Assembly: GCA_014650415.1 (NCBI GenBank)
Contig: BMUX01000012.1
Span: 1-64,000, forward strand
Length of the DNA: 64,000 nt
DNA from: Streptomyces spiroverticillatus
Lineage (GTDB): Bacteria > Actinomycetota > Actinomycetes > Streptomycetales > Streptomycetaceae
Direction: 5' to 3'
Under the pieces are notes generated by a model that saw only the letters and a list, made by a program, of their open reading frames with translations, had not been told where the DNA came from and searched no databases. The translations under genes were made by a program, and so were the position numbers. This document shows, piece after piece, positions 7,179-15,712 of the stretch (positions are counted from its first letter, which is position 1; the number at the start of each line of letters is the position of its first letter).

Positions 7179-8351
7179 GTGAAGGTGGGGCTGCTCACGC
7201 GCGAGTATCCGCCGGACGTCTACGGAGGCGCCGGCGTCCATGTGGAGTTCCTGGCCCGGGAGTTACGGGCCCTGGTCGACCTCCGGGTGCACTGCTGGGG
7301 CGACGGGGAGGGGGACGGGCGAACGACCCGTCACCGTCCCGCCGCCGAGCTGCGGGGTGCGAACGACGCACTGCGCACCTTCTCCGTCGACCTCTCCATG
7401 GCCGCCGCCCTCGAAGGCCGCGACCTCGTGCACTCGCACACCTGGTACGCCAACCTCGCCGGGCACTTCGCGAAACTCCTCTACGGCATACCGCATGTGA
7501 TGACCTGTCACTCCCTGGAGCCGCTGCGCCCCTGGAAGGCCGAACAGCTGGGCGGTGGCTACGCCCTCTCCAGCTGGGCCGAGTGGACCGCCGTGGAGGC
7601 GGCCGACGCGGTCGTCGCCGTCTCGCGCGGCATGCGCGACGACATCCTCGCCTGCTACCCCGACCTCGACCCGGCCAAGGTCCGCGTCGTGCACAACGGC
7701 ATCGACACCGACGTCTACAAACCCGCCCAGGAACGCGACGTGTTGGAGCGCATCGGCATCGACCCCGAGCGTCCCTACGTCCTGTTCGTCGGCCGGATCA
7801 CCCGCCAGAAGGGCGTCCCGCACCTGTTGCGCGCCGCCCGCGCCCTCGACCCCGACGCCCAGCTCGTCCTGTGCGCCGGGGCGCCGGACACGCCGGAGAT
7901 CGGCGCCGAGTTCCGCGAGCTGGTCGAGGAGCTGGAGCGGGTGCGCGACGGGGTCTTCTGGATCCCCGAGATGCTGCCGCGCCCCGACGTCGTCCAACTC
8001 CTCACCCACGCCGCCGTGTTCGTCTGCCCGTCCGTGTACGAGCCGCTCGGCATCGTCAACCTGGAGGCCATGGCCTGCGGGACGGCCGTCGTGGCCTCCG
8101 CGGTCGGCGGCATCCCGGAGGTGGTCGACGACGGGCGCACGGGTCTGCTCGTACCGTACGAGAAGAAGCGTGCGGCCCGGCATCCCGAGGAGTTCGAGAA
8201 CGCGCTGACCGAGACCTTGAACCGGGTGCTCGACGAGCCGGAGGCCGCCGCGCGCATGGGCGCGGCAGGGCGGGTACGCGCAGTGAGTGAGTTCGGGTGG
8301 GACGCCGTGGCCCGGCGGACCGCCGAGGTGTACGCGGAGTTGGTCAAATGA
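7179..8351 (+). CDS. glgA: ADP-glucose GT4 glycosyltransferase, GlgA/GlgM type
   Basis: The 390-residue enzyme is a retaining GT4 glycosyltransferase. It has the N-terminal KVGLLTREYPPDVYGGAG nucleotide-sugar loop, an AVSRGMRDDI segment, and the E-x7-E donor motif in YEPLGIVNLEA. Corynebacterial-type glycogen synthases of this length use ADP-glucose. In mycobacteria the orthologue GlgM makes maltose-1-phosphate for the GlgE pathway, so this may be its true product. The next gene, glgC, supplies ADP-glucose. The GTG at 7179 gives the family N-terminus. Codon 29 (7263-7265) is TTA, which in Streptomyces needs the developmentally controlled bldA tRNA; no other in-frame TTA was noticed in this window. 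Glycogen deposition may therefore be tied to differentiation here. Confidence 0.9.
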   Translation: MKVGLLTREYPPDVYGGAGVHVEFLARELRALVDLRVHCWGDGEGDGRTTRHRPAAELRGANDALRTFSVDLSMAAALEGRDLVHSHTWYANLAGHFAKLLYGIPHVMTCHSLEPLRPWKAEQLGGGYALSSWAEWTAVEAADAVVAVSRGMRDDILACYPDLDPAKVRVVHNGIDTDVYKPAQERDVLERIGIDPERPYVLFVGRITRQKGVPHLLRAARALDPDAQLVLCAGAPDTPEIGAEFRELVEELERVRDGVFWIPEMLPRPDVVQLLTHAAVFVCPSVYEPLGIVNLEAMACGTAVVASAVGGIPEVVDDGRTGLLVPYEKKRAARHPEEFENALTETLNRVLDEPEAAARMGAAGRVRAVSEFGWDAVARRTAEVYAELVK

Positions 8352-8380
8352 CCCTTGCTGGTTGACCCTTGGGGGCGGCG

Positions 8381-9598
8381 ATGCGCGGTGGACCTTCGGT
8401 GCTCGGGATCGTACTGGCAGGCGGGGAGGGCAAGCGGCTGATGCCGCTCACGGCCGACCGGGCCAAACCGGCGGTGGTCTTCGGGGGGACGTACCGCCTC
8501 GTCGACTTCGTCCTGTCGAACCTCGTCAACGGCGACATCATGCGCAACTGCGTCCTCACGCAGTACAAGTCGCACTCGCTGGACCGGCACGTCACCACCA
8601 CCTGGCGGATGTCCAGCCTGCTCGGCAACTACGTCACGCCCGTACCCGCCCAGCAACGCCTGGGCCCGCGCTGGTACTTGGGGAGCGCCGACGCCATCCT
8701 CCAGTCGCTCAACCTGGTCCACGACGAGCAGCCCGACTTCATCGCGGTCTTCGGCGCCGACCACGTCTACCGTATGGACCCGAGGCAGATGCTCAAGCAG
8801 CACGTCGAGAGCGGCGCCGGGGTGACCGTCGCCGGGATACGGGTGCCCCGCAAGGACGCCTCGTCGTTCGGGATCATCACCCCGGCCTCCGACGGCACCC
8901 GCATCGAACGCTTCCTGGAGAAGCCCACCGACCCGCCGGGACTGCCCGGCGACCCCCGGCACGTCTTCGCCTCCATGGGCAACTACATCTTCACCACGAA
9001 GGTCCTCGTCGACGCCCTGCTGCGGGACGCCGAGGACGAGGACTCCGTGCACGACATGGGCGGCAGCATCCTGCCCCAGCTCACCGAACGCGGCACCGCC
9101 CAGGTCTACGACTTCACCGACAACCACGTCCCCGGCGAGACCGCCCGCGACCACGGCTACTGGCGCGACGTCGGCACCCTCGACACGTACTACGACGCCC
9201 ACATGGACCTCGTCGCCGAACAGCCCGAGTTCAACCTCTACAACAAGCGCTGGCCGATCTACACCCACTTCGGGCAGCTCCCGCCCGCCCGCTTCTGCTC
9301 GGCGGGCATCGCGAGTGAGTCCATCGTCGGCCCCGGCTGCGTGATCAGCGGACAGGTCACCGGTTCGGTGCTGTCACCGGGCGTGGTCGTCGAGCCCGGG
9401 GCCGTCGTCCAGGGCTCCGTCCTGCACGACAACGTACGCATCGGACGCGGTGCGGTCGTCAGGAACGCCATCCTGGACAAGAACGTCGACGTGCCGCCCG
9501 GAGCGACCATCGGCGTCAATCCGGAGCGTGACGCCGAGCTGTACACGGTGTCGCAGAACGGGGTGATCGCCCTGGGCAAGGGCCAGCAGGTCCTGTAA
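8381..9598 (+). CDS. glgC: Glucose-1-phosphate adenylyltransferase GlgC
   Basis: GlgC makes ADP-glucose from glucose-1-phosphate and ATP, the committed step to glycogen or maltose-1-phosphate. The nucleotidyltransferase signature LAGGEGKRLMPLT (residues 11-23 region) and the downstream RAKPAVVFGG are clear, as are the WYLGSADAI and FGADHVYRMD segments. The C-terminal 100 residues form a left-handed beta-helix with hexapeptide-like repeats (VISGQVTGSVLSPGVVVEPG). Its 405 residues match the family. The ATG at 8381 follows GGGGGCGG. It lies 29 bases after the GT4 gene and is probably in the same operon. Confidence 0.96.
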   Translation: MRGGPSVLGIVLAGGEGKRLMPLTADRAKPAVVFGGTYRLVDFVLSNLVNGDIMRNCVLTQYKSHSLDRHVTTTWRMSSLLGNYVTPVPAQQRLGPRWYLGSADAILQSLNLVHDEQPDFIAVFGADHVYRMDPRQMLKQHVESGAGVTVAGIRVPRKDASSFGIITPASDGTRIERFLEKPTDPPGLPGDPRHVFASMGNYIFTTKVLVDALLRDAEDEDSVHDMGGSILPQLTERGTAQVYDFTDNHVPGETARDHGYWRDVGTLDTYYDAHMDLVAEQPEFNLYNKRWPIYTHFGQLPPARFCSAGIASESIVGPGCVISGQVTGSVLSPGVVVEPGAVVQGSVLHDNVRIGRGAVVRNAILDKNVDVPPGATIGVNPERDAELYTVSQNGVIALGKGQQVL

Positions 9599-9709
9599 CG
9601 CTGTGTGATCGCATCCCTCGCGGTTTGTCGCTCTCGCCCCTGCCTCCGTACGATTCCTCTTTTGAGGACTTATACGCACGTGCGAGCAGAACGAGAGACG
9701 ACAGCGGCG

Positions 9710-11212
9710 ATGACGGTGACAGAGGACAGCCCCGCAGAGGACAGCCCTGTGGAGCCCGGGGAGTACGGCCCCGGCATCGACCCGGAGCGGATGGCGCTGG
9801 TGCTCGGCGTCCTCGCGGAGCTGGACCAGCTCGATGTCGACCACCCGGACGCCATCACGATCCGCCGCGCCACCGCCGGTATCTACCGCACGGTGAAGCA
9901 GCGCCGCCGCCAGGAGCGCCGGGCCGCGAAGACCGCCAACGACAAGGCCGTCACCGAGGCGACCGCGACCGGCTCCGCCGAGCGCATCGACGACGAGACC
10001 GAGGGCCTGCTGCCGAAGTCGGCCACCGAGGAGGGCCGGATCGCGGGGATACTCCAGCGGCCGCGCTCCTGCTACGTCTGCAAGACCCGGTACGTCGAGG
10101 TCGACTACTTCTACCACCAGCTCTGCCAGCCCTGCGCCGCCCTGAACCGGTCCAAGCGCGACGCCCGCGCCGATCTCACCGGCAAGCGCGCCCTGCTCAC
10201 CGGCGGCCGCGCCAAGATCGGCATGTACATCGCGCTGCGGCTGCTGCGCGACGGCGCGCACACCACCATCACCACCCGCTTCCCCAAGGACGCCATCCGC
10301 CGCTTCAAGGCGATGGAGGACTCCGCGGACTGGATGCACCGGCTGGAGGTCGTCGGCATCGACCTGCGCGACCCCGCGCAGGCCGTCGAGCTGGCCGGAC
10401 GGGTCGCCGAGGCCGGACCGCTCGACATCCTGATCAACAACGCCACGCAGACCGTGCGCCGCCTGCCCTCCGCGTACGCCGCCCTGGTCGACGGCGAGAA
10501 CGCGCCGCTGCCGCCGGGCGAGCTGCCCGCCCACCAGGTGATCGGCGCCTTCAACTCCGGAGCCGTCGACGGCCTGGCCGCGCTGCCGCTCGGTGTCAGC
10601 GGGCTGGACGCCCAGCAGGTCGCCGACCTGGCCCTGGTCGCGGGCAACGCGAGCATCGAGCGCCACCGCGACGGCAGCGCCATCGACGCCGGCGGCCTGG
10701 TGCCCGACGTCGTCGACACCAACACCTGGGTGCAGACCATCGAGCAGATCTCGCCGGTAGAGCTCCTCGAAACCCAGCTGTGCAACTACACCTCGCCGTT
10801 CATCCTGATCAGCCAGCTGCGGTCGTCGATGGCCGAGGCGGCGAAGAAGGCGAGCAGCGGGCGCGCGCACATCGTGAACGTCTCCGCCATGGAGGGCGTC
10901 TTCGGCCGCGGCTACAAGGGCGCCGGACACCCCAACACCAACGCCGCCAAGGCCGCGATGAACATGGTGACGCGCACCAGCGCCCAGGAGATGTTCCAGA
11001 CCGACGGCATCCTGATGACCTCCGTCGACACCGGCTGGATCACCGACGAGCGCCCCCACTTCGACAAGCTGCGCCTGGCCGAGGAGGGCTTCCACGCCCC
11101 GCTCGACCTGGTCGACGGCGCGGCCCGCGTGTACGACCCGGTCGTGCGGGGCGAGGCGGGCGAGGACCTGTACGGGGTCTTCCTGAAGGACTACGCGTCC
11201 GCGGGCTGGTAG
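9710..11212 (+). CDS. Zinc-ribbon / short-chain dehydrogenase fusion protein
   Basis: The 500-residue protein has three parts. Residues 1-115 are charged and helical. Residues about 120-150 contain CYVCKTRY and LCQPC, a CxxC-CxxC pair that should bind zinc. The rest is a Rossmann SDR domain with LLTGGRAKIGM as the cofactor loop, NNAT in place of NNAG, and a Ser in VNVSAMEG. At the place of the catalytic YxxxK the sequence reads TNAAK, so the Tyr is replaced by Thr while the Lys is kept. The domain also carries an insertion between strands 4 and 5 (about 285-360). A redox role is therefore uncertain; a binding or atypical enzyme is possible. The ATG at 9710 is chosen at the onset of acidic N-terminal sequence; the ribosome site is weak. 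Confidence 0.8.
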   Translation: MTVTEDSPAEDSPVEPGEYGPGIDPERMALVLGVLAELDQLDVDHPDAITIRRATAGIYRTVKQRRRQERRAAKTANDKAVTEATATGSAERIDDETEGLLPKSATEEGRIAGILQRPRSCYVCKTRYVEVDYFYHQLCQPCAALNRSKRDARADLTGKRALLTGGRAKIGMYIALRLLRDGAHTTITTRFPKDAIRRFKAMEDSADWMHRLEVVGIDLRDPAQAVELAGRVAEAGPLDILINNATQTVRRLPSAYAALVDGENAPLPPGELPAHQVIGAFNSGAVDGLAALPLGVSGLDAQQVADLALVAGNASIERHRDGSAIDAGGLVPDVVDTNTWVQTIEQISPVELLETQLCNYTSPFILISQLRSSMAEAAKKASSGRAHIVNVSAMEGVFGRGYKGAGHPNTNAAKAAMNMVTRTSAQEMFQTDGILMTSVDTGWITDERPHFDKLRLAEEGFHAPLDLVDGAARVYDPVVRGEAGEDLYGVFLKDYASAGW

Positions 11213-11223
11213 CCCGAAGGGGA

Positions 11224-11247
11224 GGGGGCCGCCAACGGGCGGCCCCC
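11224..11247. terminator. Bidirectional terminator between convergent genes
   Basis: GGGGGCCGCC (11224-11233) pairs with GGCGGCCCCC (11238-11247) around AACG, in the 40-base gap between the SDR gene stop and the beta-helix gene stop. Confidence 0.75.
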
Positions 11248-11252
11248 GCACC

Positions 11253-14054
11253 TCACTTGACCTTGAACGCGTCCACGAGCAGGTACCCGCCCGACTTCAT
11301 GACGCCCTTCAGCGTGTGGACGCCCGGTGCGAGACCGGCCTTCGAGAACACCGTCTTCTGGTGCTCGCGCGTCGCACTGCGGTTGTCGATCGTCGTCACG
11401 AAGACCCCGTCGAGATAGAGGTCGACCTCGCCCTCGTCGGTGTTGGTCTGCGTGATCATGTCGATCGCGGTGCCGTTGAAGGCGAACTCGAAGGACTCCC
11501 CGTGGGTCTGCGTGGCGTGCACGTCGTTCAGCCAGCCGCCCGAGCCGCCCCGCGACGGGTTCTTCCAGTCCCAGCCGCCGCCGGTGTAGACGACACCCGA
11601 GGTGTTGTTGAACTGCTCGCCGCTGGTGGGGCGTTGGACGGTGAGGTCGACGGCGGCCTGGTTGCGCCACACCTTCAGCTTCACCTGAGCGCCGGGCGCG
11701 GTCTTCGCGTACACGCTCCAGAAACTGGCCCGGTCGGTGACCTGGGTGCCGTTCGCCTCGCGGACGACGTCGCTGGCGCGCAGACCCTGCTGGTACGCCT
11801 GCGAGCTGTCCGGCACCTCGGCGAGGTACAGCCCGTTGTAGTCGGTCAGCCCGACCGAGGACTTGATCTCGTCGGAGTAGATCCGGGTCGCCCCCGCCCC
11901 CAACAGCTGTTCCTGGAAGGCGTCCTGGGTGTCCGGTGCGGGTGCCGTGCGCCAGGCCAGCGGCGGCGGCGCGGGCGTGCCCGCCTTGCCGAAGCCCGTC
12001 ATCGGGAAGTTCTTGAAGCCCAGGCCCAGTGCCGGCGAGTCCGCCTGCACGGTGAAGTCGAGCTTCTTCAGGTCCGTGTACGGGCTGGAGCCCACGAACT
12101 TCGGATCGGCGACCAGCGACCGCGTGTCCAGGCCCTTCGCCCGCCATGCGTCGTTGACGTCGGCGACCGAACTCCCCTTGTTCCAGAAGAGGTTGTCGTT
12201 GACGAACGGCTTGCTCTTCGCGGTGTCGACCTGGATCAGGTCGTACGGGTCGTCGGTGACGAAGAGGTTCTTCTCCACCGTGTCGCCGCTGTCCGCGTAC
12301 CAGACGTGGAAGTGGGCCCCGCTGTTGACGAAGACGTTGTTGCGGACGGTCCGGTGGAAGCCCTCGCGCAGCTTGACGCCGCCGTTGAGCAGGAGGTTGT
12401 TCTCCACGAGGTAGTTGGAGGAGCCGTCGTCGAGGTCGATCGCCCAGTGCGAGTCGTGCCAGATCCGGTTGTGCCGGATGACGGTCGTCTCCATGGCGTC
12501 GAGTTTCGCGTACGCCTTCTTCGTCGCGTCGTCGGCGCTCAGCGGCCAGAAGCGGTCCCGGCCCCAGGCGTTGATCGGGCCGTGGTCGGAGGTCTCCTTC
12601 ACGCAGTTGAAGAGGCTGTTGTCCTCGATGAGATGGCCTCCCCAGGTGCCGTCGTTGATGTCGATGCAGGCGCGCGGACCGTCGTGCACGGTGTTGCCGG
12701 AGACGGTCACCCGGCGGCTCATCGAGATCTGCACGCCCGAGGTCTGCTTCTCGAACTGGCCGTTGTCGTGCAGGTAGTTGTCGGCGATGCGGATGTCGCG
12801 CGGGTAGTTCTCCGACTTCGGGCCCGGGGTGGTGTCGGTGATGGTCCTGCGCATGTTGTCCCAGGTGGACGGCTCGCGCACGGCGTCGGGGCTGCCGATG
12901 ACGGCGATGTCCGAGGCGCCTGAGTGGCTGAACTCGCTGCCGGTCACCTCCGACCTGGAGGCGTACCCGTCGAGGAAGACGCCGTTGCCGCCGACCTGGT
13001 CGAAGAGGGAGTCGCGGACCGCCACGCCCGCGGTGTTCTTCAGGTGCACGGCGCCGGTGCGGGCAATGGCCCAGTCGCCGAGCTGGAGCTTCTCGTACGG
13101 TGCGGAGAACAGCGTCCGGTGGGTCTGGGTGAAGGTGAAGCCGGTGAAGGAGAGGTTGCGGACGGGGGCGGCGGCGCTCGCGCCCTCGACGCGCACGAGC
13201 TCGCGGAGCTCCGCCGTCTCCACCGTGGCCTTCGCGAGGTCGACGCCGGCCGGGGGCTGGACGTACAGCTTGCCCGCGGCCTTGTCGTAGAACCACTCGC
13301 CGGGAGCGGTCAGCTCTTCGAAGACGTTCTCCACCATGCGGTACGTGCCGTGCAGCCCGGAGCCGCGGTTGTTGTCGCCCACCCAGGCGAGCTTGGGGGT
13401 GCCGTCGGCGTTCAGCCCGGTGACCTTGAAGGAGTTGCCGCCCCACTCGCCCTGGTGCAGGCCGCGCACGAGAGCCGTCGTGGGGTTCTTCCAGCGGGCC
13501 ACGCGCTGCGGGGAGATCGCGTCGGCGGCGTACCCGCCGAGGATCTTGGCCGCCGGGTCGAAGTCGGGGTAGCGGGCGAGGGGCTGCCGCTTGCCGTTCA
13601 GGAACAGCTCGTCGAAGTCCAGGCCGGTGCCGACGTCGGCGACCTGGATGGCCCCGGAGTGGACCCGCCAGGGTGCGGTCACCTGGCGGCCGCCCTTGAG
13701 GACCACCTTCTCGCCGGGGGCCGCCCGGTAGGCGACGGGGCCCGACGCGGTGCCCGAGTCCTCGGCGCCGAAGGTGAGCGTGCGGTCGAGCCGGTACGTA
13801 CCGCCGCGCACGATGACGTTCACCGGGCGGCCGGGGGCCGTCCTGGTGGCCTGCCGGGCCAGGGCCTGCGCGCGGGCGAGGGTGCGCACCGGGGCCTGCG
13901 CGGTGCCGGGCGCGGAGTCGTTCCCGGTGGGGGAGACGTACACCTCGGCGGCCAGCTTCAGGGGCGGTGCGGCGCCCGCGGCGGCGGGCGGCACGACGAC
14001 GAGACCCGCAGCGACGGCGGCTACCAGCAGCGCTCTGACGGGGCTTCTGTTCAC
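11253..14054 (-). CDS. Large secreted right-handed beta-helix protein with PDZ-like domain
   Basis: This 933-residue exported protein starts with a signal peptide (about 1-29, Ala-rich, ending AAAGAAP). Residues about 35-640 resemble DUF1565/parallel beta-helix carbohydrate-active proteins: YVSPTGNDSAPGT at the start, then many short strand repeats with N/D/H ladders such as VSGNTVHDG and IEDNSLFN. Around 740-830 there is a PDZ-like segment (YQQGLRASDVVREANG), and the last 110 residues form a beta-rich, probably carbohydrate-binding module. The layout recalls GH141-type fucosidase or xylanase relatives, but I cannot assign a substrate. GAGGAG 6 to 8 bases before the GTG at 14054 decides the start, ahead of an upstream in-frame ATG at 14096. 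A strong promoter lies at 14176-14204. Confidence 0.82.
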   Translation of the reverse strand: MNRSPVRALLVAAVAAGLVVVPPAAAGAAPPLKLAAEVYVSPTGNDSAPGTAQAPVRTLARAQALARQATRTAPGRPVNVIVRGGTYRLDRTLTFGAEDSGTASGPVAYRAAPGEKVVLKGGRQVTAPWRVHSGAIQVADVGTGLDFDELFLNGKRQPLARYPDFDPAAKILGGYAADAISPQRVARWKNPTTALVRGLHQGEWGGNSFKVTGLNADGTPKLAWVGDNNRGSGLHGTYRMVENVFEELTAPGEWFYDKAAGKLYVQPPAGVDLAKATVETAELRELVRVEGASAAAPVRNLSFTGFTFTQTHRTLFSAPYEKLQLGDWAIARTGAVHLKNTAGVAVRDSLFDQVGGNGVFLDGYASRSEVTGSEFSHSGASDIAVIGSPDAVREPSTWDNMRRTITDTTPGPKSENYPRDIRIADNYLHDNGQFEKQTSGVQISMSRRVTVSGNTVHDGPRACIDINDGTWGGHLIEDNSLFNCVKETSDHGPINAWGRDRFWPLSADDATKKAYAKLDAMETTVIRHNRIWHDSHWAIDLDDGSSNYLVENNLLLNGGVKLREGFHRTVRNNVFVNSGAHFHVWYADSGDTVEKNLFVTDDPYDLIQVDTAKSKPFVNDNLFWNKGSSVADVNDAWRAKGLDTRSLVADPKFVGSSPYTDLKKLDFTVQADSPALGLGFKNFPMTGFGKAGTPAPPPLAWRTAPAPDTQDAFQEQLLGAGATRIYSDEIKSSVGLTDYNGLYLAEVPDSSQAYQQGLRASDVVREANGTQVTDRASFWSVYAKTAPGAQVKLKVWRNQAAVDLTVQRPTSGEQFNNTSGVVYTGGGWDWKNPSRGGSGGWLNDVHATQTHGESFEFAFNGTAIDMITQTNTDEGEVDLYLDGVFVTTIDNRSATREHQKTVFSKAGLAPGVHTLKGVMKSGGYLLVDAFKVK

Positions 14055-14175
14055 GTACGACTCCTCGAAAAGTGGGGACAGGACACGCAGCCGCATCCGG
14101 ACCCACCGTATTCATCCGAGGAAAGGGGTGGCCCGAGAGGTGGATGTGCGGGGAGGAAGCAGGAGGTTCGCGAGA

Positions 14176-14217
14176 AAGCTAAAGAGACCTCCGATGACTG
14201 TCAAGGGAGCGGACAGT
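14176..14217 (-). promoter_or_regulatory. Promoter of the beta-helix gene with overlapping dyad
   Basis: On the minus strand TTGACA (14204-14199) and TAGCTT (14181-14176) are exactly 17 bases apart, giving a vegetative-type promoter and a leader of about 115 bases. ACTGTC (14197-14202) and GACAGT (14212-14217) make an inverted repeat overlapping the -35, well placed for a repressor. Confidence 0.55.
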
Positions 14218-14488
14218 GAAGGAATCCCACGGCGGCACGGGCCGAAAGTCGACGGAATCCATCGAGCGCACGGGCGCTCATATGGGTACTCTGTTCGTCA
14301 CGGACAGAGCGACACCCTCGGCCCGTACACGGGAAACGCCCACCACCACGGCGGCTCCCGCACGAGCAACACCGGCGCCACCGCGACGGAAGAGCCCTTT
14401 CCTTCATGCCCCGTGGGGCGAGTTCGGCGGTCCCGGAACGAGGACCGCGGACACGTCCGACGGGTTACGCGACACAAAGGAGTGCGCG

Positions 14489-14689
14489 GTGACACCAGAA
14501 ATGACCCAGCAGGACCAGCGAAGGTCCGAACGGTCGACGACCTACACCCCCAAGGCCGGAGCGGGCGGCAGGGCGGGCAAGCCCAAGAAGCTCGGCAACC
14601 TGGAAGTGTGGGCCAGGTCGGCACCGATCCGGCTCGCCGGGTACGAGGACGACCTCGCGGAGCCGCACATCCTGCCCGGCGTCGACTAG
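14489..14689 (+). CDS. Orphan 66-residue peptide of unknown function
   Basis: The frame from the GTG at 14489 encodes 66 residues. AAAGGAG at 14476-14482 with a 6-base spacer is one of the best ribosome sites in the window, and a perfect 15-bp terminator follows the stop, so the gene is probably real. The N-terminal half is basic and disordered (Arg, Gly, Lys, Ser). The C-terminal half, EVWARSAPIRLAGYEDDLAE then PHILPGVD, is far more structured and looks like conserved sequence. There is no signal peptide, membrane helix or cysteine. It could be a small regulator or a modified-peptide precursor, but no maturation enzyme is adjacent. I do not recognise a family with confidence. The 272 bases before it hold no other gene. 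Confidence 0.72.
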   Translation: MTPEMTQQDQRRSERSTTYTPKAGAGGRAGKPKKLGNLEVWARSAPIRLAGYEDDLAEPHILPGVD

Positions 14690-14721
14690 ACCGCACCCGC
14701 GCGAGCGGACCGTACGCGCAG

Positions 14722-14757
14722 GACGGGCCGCACCCCCACCCCGGGGTGCGGCCCGTC
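14722..14757. terminator. Perfect 15-bp bidirectional terminator
   Basis: Arms 14722-14736 and 14743-14757 pair perfectly with a 6-base loop, between the orphan peptide stop and the convergent HxlR gene stop. Confidence 0.85.
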
Positions 14758-14766
14758 GCGTCGGCG

Positions 14767-15702
14767 TCAGGGCGCGGTCGTGTCCCCCACCACCTCGACC
14801 CCGCGCTCCGACAGCCCCCCGCCGCACTCCCCGCACACCAGCCTCGGCGCCAACTCCCGGCCGCAGCCCCGGTGCAGCGACACCAGCGCCGGGCCCTCCG
14901 GCGACTCGTACCACCGCTGACCCCAGTCGATCAGCGTCATCACCACCGGGAAGAAGCCGCGCCCCTTGGGGGTGAGCCGGTACGTTCCCGACTCCGCCTC
15001 CAGCACCCCCAGCGCGGCGAACGTCCGCAGCCGGTCGGCGACCATCGACGGCGGCGCGCCGAGCCGCTGCTGGAACTCGCCGAAGCGGTGCGCCCCCAGG
15101 AACGCCGCCCCCAGCATGGCCACCGACCACCGGTTGCCCAGCAGCGCCATCGTCTCCGGGAACAGCCCGGCCCCGCCCTCGGTGCCCGCCGCGCTGCGCC
15201 TGCGGGTGGCCGCCGACGGGATCGACCGGCCGTCCTCGCCGCTCGGGCCCAGCTCGCTGCGTACGTCACGGGGCTCGACACAGTCCCCGCAGCCCCCGCA
15301 CGCGAGCACCGGTTCCATGTGCCGCCCGCACTCCGCGTGCCGCATCCACGGCAACTCCTCGCGGTGGGTGTCCACCCACCGGTACTCCCACCCCCATACG
15401 GCGACCAGAACCGGCCAAACCGTACGACCGCGCTCCGTGAGCCGGTACGCGTACCGCACCGGGCGTTCCTGGTACGCGACCCGCTCCAGCAGCCCCTGCT
15501 CGGCGAGTCGGGTCAGCCGGGAGGTCAGCACCGCGTCGGAGATCGGCAGCCGGGAGCGCCAGTCGGCGTAGCGCCGCACCCCCTGGAGGGCGTACCGCAG
15601 GATCAGCAGCGACCACTCGTCGCCGAGCAGACCGAAGGCGGTGGCGACGGCGTTGGGACCGCCGGCGGGCAGCCGGACGGGTAGCTGCACCGCGGCGGTC
15701 AC
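14767..15702 (-). CDS. Tandem HxlR-family transcriptional regulator
   Basis: HxlR proteins are winged-helix DNA-binding dimers of about 110-120 residues. This 311-residue product contains two HxlR domains in one chain. The first (about 20-115) has LLGDEWSLLILRYALQG and ends LVAVWGWEYRW; the second (about 180-280) has LLGNRWSVAMLGAAFLGAHR and ends VVMTLIDWGQRWY. Each is followed by a similar Cys-rich tail, CGRHMEPVLACGGCGDC and CGRELAPRLVCGECGG, likely small zinc ribbons. An internal gene duplication and fusion is the simplest origin, producing a single-chain pseudo-dimer. The GTG at 15702 is used. It lies 10 bases after the carotenoid oxygenase gene, in the same direction, and probably regulates that operon. 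Confidence 0.85.
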   Translation of the reverse strand: MTAAVQLPVRLPAGGPNAVATAFGLLGDEWSLLILRYALQGVRRYADWRSRLPISDAVLTSRLTRLAEQGLLERVAYQERPVRYAYRLTERGRTVWPVLVAVWGWEYRWVDTHREELPWMRHAECGRHMEPVLACGGCGDCVEPRDVRSELGPSGEDGRSIPSAATRRRSAAGTEGGAGLFPETMALLGNRWSVAMLGAAFLGAHRFGEFQQRLGAPPSMVADRLRTFAALGVLEAESGTYRLTPKGRGFFPVVMTLIDWGQRWYESPEGPALVSLHRGCGRELAPRLVCGECGGGLSERGVEVVGDTTAP

Positions 15703-15712
15703 TCGCGAACTC

